The notes beneath the pieces are model-generated. The model was not told the DNA's origin and did not search any database. It worked only from the letters and a program-made list of their open reading frames with translations. Position numbers and translations under genes: made by a program. A stretch of DNA of 64,000 nt from the NCBI GenBank assembly GCA_006538405.1, contig BJKQ01000001.1, forward strand, positions 3,224,001 through 3,288,000, in the 5' to 3' direction. This DNA comes from Hansfordia pulvinata. Taxonomy: Eukaryota; Ascomycota; Sordariomycetes; Xylariales. Below are positions 10,890 to 21,158 of this stretch, one piece after another (positions within the stretch are counted from its first letter, which is position 1; every line of letters starts with the position of its first letter).

Positions 10890-12677
10890 ATGACCCCCCG
10901 CCTCAGGCAGGCCCTCGCGGCCGCGGCGCTGCTCCTCAGCACAGCAGCGGCGCAGTCGTCATGCTCGAGCCTGCTCATCGACGACTGGGAGTCGCAGTCC
11001 CGCCTGACCTTCCTCTACTACAACGCGATGCTGCAGCCGACCAGCGACGACGGCACGATGCAGTCGGTGGTGGTCAGCAACGACAACCGGGTGACCCTGA
11101 CCCCGACCTCGGACGGCGGCTCCTACTTCTACAGCAAGACGGCCTGCACCGACGCCGAGGGCGCGGGCTACGGGGGCATCTCGCTGCGGGTGCGGGCCGC
11201 GAGGGGCAGCTCGTTCGCGGTGCAGCTGGGCTCGCCGGCGGCGTGCGGCGACGAGGAGGACGCGGCGTCGGCGACGCTGTCCACGGCCGACCTGGGCTGG
11301 TCGTTCGACGGGACCGAGCGCCTGTACAGCATCCCCTTTAACAAATTCCCCGAGGTCGACGCCTCCAGGGTCAACACGCTGCTGCTGTCGGACCTCGGCG
11401 GCGCCGTCACCCTCGGGCCCATGGCGTTCTACTGCGGGGACACGCCGTCCGAGTGGGTCGTGCCGCCGCCGCCGACGACGACCGCCGACCCGACCGCCAC
11501 CGTCCCCGCGCCCTCGGCGACGGCCTCCGCTCTCGTCATCGACCGCTTCGGAAGCCAGGAGGCCAACGCGCTGGGCTTCTGGCACGGCGCCGACGAGGGC
11601 GTGGACGTGACCTGGGGCGGGCAGGGGTCGCTGACGGTCCGCTCGAGCGACCCGGACTACGCCTTCTACACGCAGCTGTCGGACGGGTGCCGCGACATCA
11701 GGGGGTGGGACGGCGCCTACCTGCACGTCGGCTTCTCCGGCAGCAACCGCTTCACCGTCGCCCTGCAGCAGCACAACGCCGCCTGCGACGAGGCCGCCGC
11801 GCCGTACCCGGAGACGTGGGACTCGCTCGAGGCCGCGCGCTACTCGGGCGGTGGCGGCGGAGGGAGCGAAGACATCTACATCCCCATCTCGCACTTCCAC
11901 ATCGACCGCTCCCGCGCAGTCGGCGTCGCCCTCAAGAGCTGGTACACGACCGACAGCACCGTCTTCCGCGTCGTCGAGATCGTGCCCTCGGTCCCCGCGG
12001 GCTTTTCCGTCCCCGAGAAGCTGCCCTCGGGCAGCCTCGTCTTCGCCTGCAAGCGCCCGGGCTCGTTCGCCTTCGCCATCGACGACGGCGACCCGAGCCT
12101 GGCGCAGGAGGTCGTCCGCATCGTCGAAGAAGAAGACGTGAAAGTCACCTTCTTCACCGTGGGCGCGCCGCTGGGCGACCCAGGAACCAACCTGACGGCC
12201 GTGTACCGCGACATGCTGGCGCGGGGCCACCAGATCGCGCTGCACTCGTACACGCACCCCAAGATGGAGGGCTTGCCGGACTACGCCGCCATCGACTGGG
12301 AGCTGGAGCGCGACGTGGCCGCCGTCGCCGAGGCCTTCGACGGCCTGCACACCCCTTACTTCCGCCCGCCCTTCGGCACCGAGGGCGCCCGCATGCGCCA
12401 GCGCCTGGCCCGCGCCCTGGGCACCGACGACCCCTACGTCGTCAACTGGAGCGTCGACGTCGAGGACTGGCTGTGGGCCGAGTCCGACACCCCCGAGAAG
12501 CAGCTCGACGCCTTCCGGCGCGACCTCGCAAGGGGCGGCAACCTCGTCGTCATGCACTACCTCTACCCCAGCACCGTCGGCTACCTCCGCCAGTTCATCC
12601 AGCTGGCCAAGGCCACCGGCAAGCAGCTCATGCGCGTCGACCAGTGCATGGAGGACCCCAACGCCCCCGCGCTGTGA
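10890..12677 (+). CDS. Secreted polysaccharide deacetylase (CE4/NodB) with two N-terminal beta-rich modules
   Basis: Uninterrupted 595-codon gene. Residues 1-21 form a signal peptide ending TAAAQ. Two similar modules follow, opening with LLIDDWESQSR (about 28) and LVIDRFGSQEAN (about 213), joined by a Pro/Thr-rich linker. The NodB domain starts near residue 385. Its metal- and catalysis-related motifs are DDGDP (about 396, in place of the usual TFDDGP), HSYTH (452), RPPFG (492), DVEDW (about 522) and MHYLYP (about 554). By family it should remove N-acetyl groups from chitin or another polysaccharide in the wall or medium. The substrate is not evident. The motif-1 change keeps both aspartates, so I expect activity to be retained. 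The ATG directly precedes the signal peptide and no intron is needed. Confidence 0.9.
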   Translation: MTPRLRQALAAAALLLSTAAAQSSCSSLLIDDWESQSRLTFLYYNAMLQPTSDDGTMQSVVVSNDNRVTLTPTSDGGSYFYSKTACTDAEGAGYGGISLRVRAARGSSFAVQLGSPAACGDEEDAASATLSTADLGWSFDGTERLYSIPFNKFPEVDASRVNTLLLSDLGGAVTLGPMAFYCGDTPSEWVVPPPPTTTADPTATVPAPSATASALVIDRFGSQEANALGFWHGADEGVDVTWGGQGSLTVRSSDPDYAFYTQLSDGCRDIRGWDGAYLHVGFSGSNRFTVALQQHNAACDEAAAPYPETWDSLEAARYSGGGGGGSEDIYIPISHFHIDRSRAVGVALKSWYTTDSTVFRVVEIVPSVPAGFSVPEKLPSGSLVFACKRPGSFAFAIDDGDPSLAQEVVRIVEEEDVKVTFFTVGAPLGDPGTNLTAVYRDMLARGHQIALHSYTHPKMEGLPDYAAIDWELERDVAAVAEAFDGLHTPYFRPPFGTEGARMRQRLARALGTDDPYVVNWSVDVEDWLWAESDTPEKQLDAFRRDLARGGNLVVMHYLYPSTVGYLRQFIQLAKATGKQLMRVDQCMEDPNAPAL

Positions 12678-13734
12678 TCGGGGCTGCAAGTACGTGTGCA
12701 AGGTGTTGTGCTGTGATGGAGACGAGGGCGGGTGGGCGCAGTGGGTCGTGGAAATCTAGGAAGAGTCACGATAAGCTGCGAGGCCGCATACGCAAGAAGC
12801 CTCGAAAAAAAAAAAGGGGGGGGGTATTTTCCTGTTCACGAGACGCCGTACTTTTTAAGCAAGCGGGCCGGGGAGCCATGGAAGGGGATAATCTGCGGTG
12901 GGGCGAGCGCCGGGGATTCCAGAAGACGACCCGGGGCCACAGACAGACGAAGAGTCTAATAATAATAAAGTTAACTCTCTTCTCCTGCATGGGTGCGGAG
13001 CCCGCGATTCGCTGCTGATCTCCTGTCCGTACTCCGTACGCGTATCTCGGGCGTGGAGCTCCCTCGGCTGACTTGCTCTTCTCACTCATCATTAGTGAGC
13101 TTGCTCGGCCCACCATGCTCGGGCGAGGAGAGCCACCCCCCCCTGAGCTGGACCCTGGACCGTCGCCGGTGTGCTTATCTACGGGGAAGCCCGCGTGGCC
13201 CGCCTCTTCACCTCGGTCTGGGGCTGCCACCATCGTGAGGCGAGCAGCTTGCCTCGCCACGGGGTCGGACATGGATAGGATGGACACTCACTATTGACGA
13301 AGCGGATTTGAACATGGAAAGGCTGCACAATCACTGCACTACTCGTCATGATAAAACAGATTTGACCACGGATAGACTGAACACTCACTAATGATGACAC
13401 GGGCTTGACCACGGACAGGCTGACGACGGGAGAGCCAGCGCAGGAAACAGTCTATAGGCCCTCGCCCAATGCTATCACGACATTCCACGCCACCTGCAGT
13501 CGTGACCCCCAACAAGAGTCCGTGGCCGATGGGGCCGGCATCGTGAGAATCCCACGCCCGCCTGCAGCCAAACCAACAAAGCTCACCGCGCCCGCCAGCC
13601 CACCCACAGCGCCGACCGCCACCGGCCTCTGCACACCGCACCCAGAAATACCTAGTCCCCATGTCGGGGCTGGGCACCACTTCACCACCGCATCGCTATC
13701 GTTCCCCTGCCATCGGCTTCTCTCACATCATCCA
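12678..13734. other. Convergent intergenic region
   Basis: It holds the 3' flanks of the deacetylase (plus) and the YbjQ-family gene (minus). An A11G9 tract lies at 12805-12824, and a degenerate minisatellite at 13262-13440. No coding frame with a recognisable domain. Confidence 0.6.
13262..13440. repeat. Degenerate minisatellite, about four units
   Basis: Related units begin near 13268, 13310, 13364 and 13407. Each carries a version of GACCACGGATAGACTGAACA followed (in three) by CTCACTA/ATCACT. The period varies from about 42 to 54 nt and units differ at several positions. No reading frame is kept across units. Confidence 0.7.
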
Positions 13735-14537
13735 CTAGGACACCAGCTGGGGAGGCTCCCTGGTCTCCGGGTCGACCTTCTCGACGATGGCAGCGGTGCC
13801 GTAGGCGCAGCTCTGGGCGAAGCCGTCGCCCATGGCGCCCGACTCGAAGCGCATGCAGATGACGGCGTTGCCGCCCCGCGACTTGGTCTCCGCCACGATG
13901 CGGCTGATGGCGTCGTTGCGAGCCGAGTAGAGCTGTTCGGCAGATCAGTTGGGGCGGCACCCCCGCCCCACACCCATGTCAGCCCCCAGTTTTCTTTTTC
14001 TTTGCCCTTCATATGACCCGAAAGAAAATAGAGACAGACGCAAGGGGAAAAAAAGAAGTGGGACAGGGCATCGTGCTCGCGCAGGACGGCGGTGCGTGGC
14101 ACCGGGTGACGGGCAGATCAACCAGCTTGCGAATCGCTCACACGGAGTACGACCAGGTGCTCGAGGGATGTGCGTCGGTGCTTGTCACGTACGGTGCCGT
14201 GGATGCGTACTCGCATCGCATGACTGGGAAAAGGGGCGACGAAAAGAGACGAAGAGGAACTCGCAATCCAGGGGTCTCTCCCCACGACACTCGCTACTCG
14301 TACTTGTGCGTACCATGTTTGTGAACCACTGCAGCTCCCCCCTGCAATGCTCTTGATCACCATGCCGATGCTGGCGGCCCAGTTGCGCGACCGCACCGTC
14401 AGCCCGTAGACGGTGCCCAGGACGCGGACCACCCGGTAGCCGGGCAGGTCGAACATGGTGGTGGTGATGACCCCCTCCGTCTCGGTGTAGCAGTGCAGCT
14501 CGGACAGCTGCGGGGGGATGTTGGCCGGTTGAGACAT
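13735..14537 (-). CDS. YbjQ/UPF0145-family protein (needs one extra base)
   Basis: Exon 1 is 14314-14537 and exon 2 is 13735-13932, separated by an unusually long 381-nt intron (donor GTACGC). The product would be 140 residues, as usual for this small family whose bacterial members form oligomers of uncertain function (a metal-binding role has been suggested). Conserved stretches are GLTVRSRN, MVIKSIAGG, YSARNDAISRIV and GGNAVICMRF. After IAGG the frame must shift: GELQWFTNM before the donor reads only if the six-G run at 14337-14342 has seven G. Without it the exon reads SCSGSQTW and cannot join exon 2 in a family-like way. This is either a sequence error or a broken gene; I favour error. 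Confidence 0.8.
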
Positions 14538-17098
14538 GGTGCTGTCTTCTGGCGTCGTCCGCAGATCGCCCACGCGGTTGCCGTGTGTACGAGTAGTGCG
14601 GGATCAGATCAGAGGGTGGGGCCGGGACGGGTGGGGATGGGCGTGGCGAGAGAATACTCCATCAACCAAATTGAGAATGCTTCTTTGAACTCACGATAGC
14701 AACTTGGATCCTCAAGATTCCGGTTGCTTTCGCGGTAGGCCGCAGAGATGCCGCCCTTTATACTCGGTCGAGAGCCTCGACGAAGCTTCGGCCATGGAGC
14801 TCTCGCAGCGTCAGACCCAAAGCTGATTCTGCGGTCGCGGTCGTCGTCTCCCCCGCCGTGATTGGCCTGGCCGCCGTATTCCTCGGTTTCCAGCTCTCAG
14901 ACTTTTGGCCGTCTTACTCGCGCTGGGCGGAGGCGCCAAGATCGGCGCGCTGCCCCGGGCTGTGTCCCAACGCGACCGAAGCGAAGGTGCCTTGTCCGCC
15001 CAGCCGGTGGCGTTGCTGGGTTCGAGACAGGCAGTCTGGGGTTTTGTCAGCTTGGGGTGCATCGCCGCCTGGGCACGGGCAAGGGCGCCGCGGGACGGAC
15101 GAGTCGAGAAGCAGCTTGTCGCCGAGCAGCTCAGGCGACCTCCATGCTGATCCGACTCGTATCAGCGATGAGCAGGTTGGCGTTCAGCGGCGGCGTTGTC
15201 GCCTCCGGGGGTCGCGAGGCGTGTGAGGGTGCGAGGGTCGCGGGGATGTTGATCGAATCCAGGCGACCGACCTCAGGCGACGGAAAATAGTCCGAGTCGG
15301 TCGGCGGATACGGAGGTACCCCTTGGGCCACACTGGCGCCATCCCCAGACGGGCAAGAGGCTTCGAGGGCGAGGCGGCAGGTGACGAGACAGGCGGTACG
15401 TACCCAGCCTGCCAATCCCACCAATCCGTCGGTGCGGACCCGGCCCCCGCAATGCACCTGCACTTGCACCTGCACCTGCACCCTGCAGTCCAGAGCTCTG
15501 CAGGGCACCCACGCACCTAGGTACCTGGTAACAGCCAGCGCCCCGGAGGTAGCTCGCTGTACCACGCCTGGACCTGCCATGTACCTCCCACCGCCTGCGT
15601 GCTGCGGTGGATGTCCGGGGCAGGTGCGGCGATGGGCCCGACGCGCCTGGCTGGCCAACTGGGGCTCCGGAGACGGGAGGGTGGAGAAGCTGCCCAGGAC
15701 CGGCGCTATACATGAGGGGCTCAGGACGGGTACCTGAGTCCGCCAGACCGTCCTGGGACCCCGGTTCTTGGCCCGGGCTCCGTGGCGGCTCCAGACCCGA
15801 CCAGACAGACAATCCAAGATGGGGATTCCAGGTGCGGGCACTCGACAAACGGATTGTCCTGGCGCGCGAGTCCTTGGGCCTTTCGATGCAAGCATGAACG
15901 TCCACAGCATTCCCACGAGTGGTAGTTACCTTACGAGTATGCTACCGCGACAAGCTGGCCATAATGGGGAGCTTCCACGCGCACGTCTTTCGACGTGTCA
16001 GGTAGAGAAGCCATTGCAGGTGGTCTGCGCGGCTCACCGCAAATGCACAACACGGCCGGCCGCGGACGCACCAACGAAAGAGCAAGACGTGGTTTTAGGG
16101 CGGCCTCGTGACGGGTGGGGTATTGGGGATACCTACATGTACTACAAGTATGCACTCGTAGGGAAAGGAGCAGAAGTACGCGTACTTGACGCAGGGCACG
16201 GCTTTGTGCTGTCGATCGGGGTCGCGTGCCATTCTCGCTTTTTCCTGTACAGGCTGGTGCGAGTATCGAGACGGTACCCGTCCTACAGTGCAGCTTGCAA
16301 CAGCCGCACGAGTACGAGGGACAAGACTCACCCGCCCGCACCGTCATGGTGACAGTGACATCCCACCCCCATTCCCCAGTACCGGGTCGCTTCTGATGAG
16401 CACACACACAGGCACACTGTAACCGCACCCCACGCCCGCTCGACTGCAACATGCAGTGACATCCATTGGATGGGCCCGACCGAAGCGCCCCCGTCGAGTC
16501 GAATCGAATCCCATCCTTGCATACGAGTATGCGTCCAAGTCCAAGATGGATGGACCCCGCGCACGCACGCACGCAGAATGCAGTGCCTGGCATGCCTGAC
16601 GCCTCAAGGGTCCAAGACTAGCAGCCAGCCAGCCCGTCCGTCCGATCGGCGCTGCGTTTCCCCATCTGACGCAGCTCTCGTCAGAGGGCCGGAAGCCGGG
16701 ACTCCTTACCACACACAGTTCGTGCCGAGCCCGGGGCGTCGTCACGTCAGGCTGTGGCCGTCGACAGGATAATGGCCACTATATTGTCGACAGTGATAAT
16801 GATAATAAGTTAGAAGCTCCCGTCTCAGGGTTTCCAGTCTTCTCGTTCTGTGACACGGACTACCTACCTACCTCCTGCATGCCCACCCTATTCTACTCAT
16901 TATACAAGCTCCTAATACCTACCTCCTGGTTCAATGTTCATATACCCTCACACTTGAGCCTTCGCATCCTCATTCATCCGTCCTTTCTTCGGTCGTGCTA
17001 CCCTACCTACCTCTTGTGTACTACCTCGACTCCTGGAACCCACTCTGAACCCGCCCTCGCGCCACCGCGGCTCGACTCAGTCCAACGCCCGCCTCGAG
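14538..17098. other. Divergent intergenic region, no supported gene
   Basis: Upstream region of both the YbjQ-family gene and the F-box/ankyrin gene. It contains octamers at 14588, 15932 and 16522, a TGCACC hexamer repeat at 15453-15486, and CTACCTAC tracts just before the F-box gene (about 16860-17010) that look like a pyrimidine-rich leader. The 261-codon minus frame at 15131-15916 is Pro/Arg/Gly-rich and repeat-derived in part, so I do not call it. Confidence 0.55.
15453..15486. repeat. TGCACC hexanucleotide repeat
   Basis: About five to six imperfect copies of TGCACC/TGCACT in a row. In one minus frame they encode Val-Gln repeats, which accounts for part of a spurious ORF there. Confidence 0.85.
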
Positions 17099-19164
17099 AT
17101 GACAACCCTCACATCCCTCCCCAACGAGCTCTTATACCACATAGCCCGAGACCTTGTCCGCCCCGCCGACACCCCGCGGGTAGCAGCCCCGGCCTCGCCG
17201 CCCTGGCCCGCTGCAGCCGCCGCCTCCGCGACGTCGCCGGCCCGACCCTCTACGCCGACGACCGGCTGCGCCGCCAGTCGGGCGCCGTCGCGTGGGCCGC
17301 CGCCCGCGGCCGCCTCGACACGCTCGACGCCGCTCTGCGCCACGACCTCGACCTGTCGGCGCGCCACGGCGAGGCCCTGCTCCAGGCCGTCGCCGCCTGC
17401 CAGCCCGCCGCCGTCGACTGGCTGCTCGACCACGGCTGCCCCGTTGACGGCTTCTGCGACCCGGACCGCGGCCACCGCTACCCGCCACTCTTCCGCGCCC
17501 TCGACCTCGGCCACCAGGACATCGCCATCCAGCTGCTGGCCCGCGGCGCCTCGCCCTATTTCAAGGCGGGCCCGCCGACAACGACGACGACGACGACGCC
17601 GACGCCGACGCAGCAAGATCCACAACAACAGCAACAGCAGCAGCAGCGCCCAGATGACTTCGACTCGACCGCCCTGCACCACGCTGCCGCCAGGGGCCTG
17701 GTGCGCGTCGTCCGCCACCTCGTCGAGGACCTCGGCATGCCCGTCGACGTCCTCGACAAGCGCGCCGCCACGCCCCTCGCCAGCGCCATCATGTTCTCCG
17801 GCCCCGCCGCCGTCCGCGCCCTGGTCCGCCTCGGCGCCGACCCGCGCCGCCCCTGCGCCGGCCTGTCCCCCATCACCCGCGCGCTGACGGTCGGCAGGCC
17901 GGACAACGCCCTCGCGCTTCTGGACGCCGCCATGAACCCCCCCGACGCCAGCTCTGCCGCTGCCGGCGAGTCCAGCGACACTACCGAGTGCCCGGTCCTG
18001 CTCTGCGTCAAGGCCCTGCTGCAGTCGCCGCCGTCATTAGTGCCCACCTCCGCCGCCGCCGCCTCTTCTTCCCGCCACGGTTCCGAGCAGCAGCAGCCCA
18101 CGTCGCAGGTGCTCATGCTCCTGGAAGACCTTCTCCGGAGCGGCAGGGCCCAGCCCAACGAGACCCCGCACCCGGACCACCCGACGGCTCTGGGCGAGAT
18201 CATCCTGCGCGGCGCCGAAGCCGAAGCCGAAGGCTCCCTGCCCACGGAGTTGCTCGCCGCGATGCGCCTCCTCGTCAAGGCCGGCGCCGCCGACGCCCCG
18301 ACCTCCGACTGGTGCCTGCGGTTGCGCGACCTGTCCTCCCCCGCCAGCGCCATCCCCATGGCCCGCGTCCTACTGACCTGCGGCGCCCGCCCGGACGCGC
18401 GACACCGCCACCACCACCACCACCAACAAGGCGAGCGCGACGGCGAGACGTTCCTCGAGGTCGCCGCGCAGATGCATCTGCCCCACGGCGCGGACGCGCT
18501 CGGGGAGCTCGGCGACGCCATCAACTACAGCGCGATCCGCCGGGACCGTTTGGACGAGGCGCTCGCAGCGGCAGCCCGCGCGCGCAACGCGCCCGCGTGC
18601 CGGCTTCTCCTGTCGCGCGGCGCCTCCTTCGCCGGCTCCTCCCCGGCGGAGGACAGCCACAAGACACCCTGCGCGGCGCTGGTGGAGTGGGCCAACGAGC
18701 GCGTCGGGAAGCCCCTGGCGGCGGCAGAGGACGGAGGCGGAGACGACGACACGTTCGCCCTCCTGCTCGACCACATTCCCCCGGCCGCGCACTACGACGT
18801 CCTGTTCCACTGCATCCTGGCCGGCGACGCGTGCCGGGCCGCCGCCATGCTGGACCGCGGGTCCCACCTGCGCGACCGCGGCAAGCTGCCCGTGCTGGCG
18901 TACCTGGCCGAGGAGAGGGGCGAGGAGGCGCTGCGCGGGCGCCTGATGGACGCGCAGGTCGGCACCGCCGGCTTCGGGCTGGCGGGGCTGGGGCTGACCG
19001 GCGCCGCCGCCGAGGACGAGTCCTCCCCCGCCGGCGTGATCGCGATGGGCGGCGGCGCCCCGGACAAGATGCCGCTGGTTGCCCCCGCCGTGCACGTCAG
19101 CGAGCTGACCGACGCCGTCGAGGCGCTCGGGGGGTTCGGGGCTCCCGCGTGCGCCGACCATTGA
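17099..19164 (+). CDS. F-box plus ankyrin-repeat protein (needs one extra base near 17188)
   Basis: The ATG at 17099 opens a typical F-box start, LPNELLYHIARDLV. The rest of the F-box, LAALARCSRRLRDVAGP, lies in another frame that runs to the stop at 19164. One inserted base around 17180-17190 (CGCGGGTAG, beside a GGG run) joins them into 688 residues. Ankyrin-type repeats follow, for example DSTALHHAAARGLVRVVRHL and TPLASAIMFSGPAAVRALVRLGADP, separated by low-complexity Thr/Gln and His runs. By family such proteins recruit substrates to SCF ubiquitin ligases or act as scaffolds; no substrate can be inferred. The frame upstream of 17099 is pyrimidine-rich and looks untranslated, so I do not use the longer ORF from 16879. 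Confidence 0.75.
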
Positions 19165-21158
19165 CGATACCCGATATGCGAGGCCCGGGCTGACGGTGCT
19201 GGTGATCGCGCAGCATTGTCTTCCTGACTGGGGAGGTGCCTTGTCTGTGTCGCCGGGAGGCGAACGAATGAATGTGCCTCTGGAGGTCGACTCGTGAGAC
19301 TTTTCAGAAAGTACCTGGGCGACCCTCTGTTTTTATTTCAAGTGTTTCGGTTTGGGGAGCGATATGGGAAACATCTGGATGAGCGAAGAGCAACAGGGGG
19401 GCGTCAGTGTTATTGTGTTATGAGCAGCGAGCGAGTGTTTCGGCCTTTTTACTTACAACTTGCCATCTTTCAACCAAACTAGCGGTAGCATCTAATGCAT
19501 ACGAGCACATTAATCATGAACGAGATGTCCGACTTGCTGGCTTGACGTTGCCTGATGGATGAGCTGACCCCGGATCAGGAGCATTGAATATTTCCATGTT
19601 CGGGCCTTGCGAGTGAATGCCAGTAGGTACGTTTATGGGCACCCCCGGAGGTCCAGTGCTACGGATTACAGACAGTGTCGCGTCTACGCGTACACCCGCC
19701 GGTCTGTTTCTGCGCCACGTGTGACGTCAGAGCGCAGTGTTCTTAAGCAGCACCCTCAACTGGCACGGAAGGCACGATGCGGTTGCCCGGTTGGGTCGCG
19801 CTGACAAACGCACCTGCCCTACTCATTGTCCGTGTTGTTGGCTGAGATGGAAGGCGCGGCCAGTCTGGCTCTGCACATAAAAGCCACCCCTCAGCCCGAG
19901 CAGCCTGTCCCGAGATTCTTCCCTCCTCCGTCCCCAAACCACCGTCAAGCTCCGCCATCTCCGGGTTCCCTCGCTTGCCTCTCCCCGTCATGGGGCTCAG
20001 CACACCCCTTCACACCCTCGGCCACGTCACCATCTCCGTCATCTACCGCGCTTCAACGGCGGTCGTGGCAGGTTGCCAGCGGCCACGACACCTCAGGGCC
20101 GGAAAGTTATCCAGGCTCCCCCGCCTCTCGGGTTGACCTGTCCGTCGGGTCGTGAGCGGCCAAGGGACATGCACCTCGCGCGCCGGCCTTGGAAGATCCC
20201 CGTGAGGGTCCCCCTCGCTGCCGAACCCCGAATCTGTCAGTCCTCCTTTCACATATCATTCCTAAGGCACGCTAGGCTGACCATGAATACCGCAGCTCGT
20301 TCGGGCCGCAAGGGGCGGTCTTGAATGAGAAAGCAGAAAGGCGGGGGCGGTCTCGAATGAGAAAGCAGAAGGGTTGGTGGGGGTCTTGGACAAGAAAGCC
20401 GACGAGGGCCGCGGTGGTGGACTGATAACAATGAGATGAGGTTCGACCATGCGTGCCCAGGACGTGAGCGCAAACATGGTCGGCGGTAGTCAACCTACTC
20501 GAGAAGACACCAACAGCTAGCCCCAACTTGACTTGACGATGAGCCAGGGCACCTTTTCAACGTTGTCAATCCTGCTTAGAAGAGGGCTTGAATCATACAC
20601 TGCTCTGCTAGTTCAATGAAAAACCACGTCCACATTCTCCAAAACTTTCAATCGACTATGCCCGTCTCTCGTTCCATTCAATCTGCATGTAGTTGGTGTT
20701 CGACAAAAGGGCCGCTGTCTCTTGCACCTGTGAGCCGTCTGGCCGAGGTAAACAAGCAGAGCTCTGCGCACCGCCTCGGGGGTTGCGTTTGCTCAACAAC
20801 ATGACACAATCTGGCCAGCTCGAGAATTTTGTTTATCTTTCTATTATCGTAATCATTATCGTAGCCGTGTGGCAGTCGTCTATCTGTTTATATGGCATTC
20901 TTTCGTCTTGTCGTTAATCGTGTTCCTTCATGAGTCCCCGTCCCTCTATCGTCTCTTCAGTTCGTTAAGCCCTTCTATAGTCCATGCGAATCCAAGCGAT
21001 ATTCAACATTCCTGTACAGCACCCTCTTTAAAAAAAAAGAAAAAATTCCAACATCTTCTACCTCGATGTCCGACCCAGCACCGAGGCCCCGTCAAGTATG
21101 CAGCCACTGCAGCAGTCTCCGGCGCCACCGCTCGTCCCCGGATGGCAGCACGGGGATC
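19165..21158. other. Convergent intergenic region
   Basis: About 2 kb between the stops of the F-box/ankyrin gene and the minus-strand orphan. It holds a three-copy repeat near 20311-20410 and an A-rich tract near 21029. Open frames are short and without domains. Part must be 3' untranslated sequence of the two flanking genes. Confidence 0.55.
20311..20410. repeat. Three-copy tandem repeat, about 33-nt unit
   Basis: Successive units begin GGGGCGGTCTTGAATGAG, GGGGCGGTCTCGAATGAG and GGGGGTCTTGGACAAG. The first two end GAAAGCAGAA, the third GAAAGCCGA. The third is the most diverged. No gene overlaps it. Confidence 0.8.

Noticed and set aside
10959..12701. 580-codon minus-strand ORF
   Set aside because: Antisense of the polysaccharide deacetylase, which has a signal peptide and all NodB motifs; the ORF has no domain.
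11453..13018. 521-codon plus-strand ORF rich in Arg, Pro and Gly
   Set aside because: Same-strand shadow frame of the deacetylase running into its 3' flank.
15131..15916. 261-codon minus-strand ORF with a Val-Gln run
   Set aside because: The run comes from the TGCACC repeat; no domain, biased composition, and overlapping frames of similar quality.
16879..17098. Upstream extension of the F-box/ankyrin gene from an ATG at 16879
   Set aside because: Pyrimidine-rich, CTACC-repeated leader-like sequence; the F-box begins at 17099 in a different frame.
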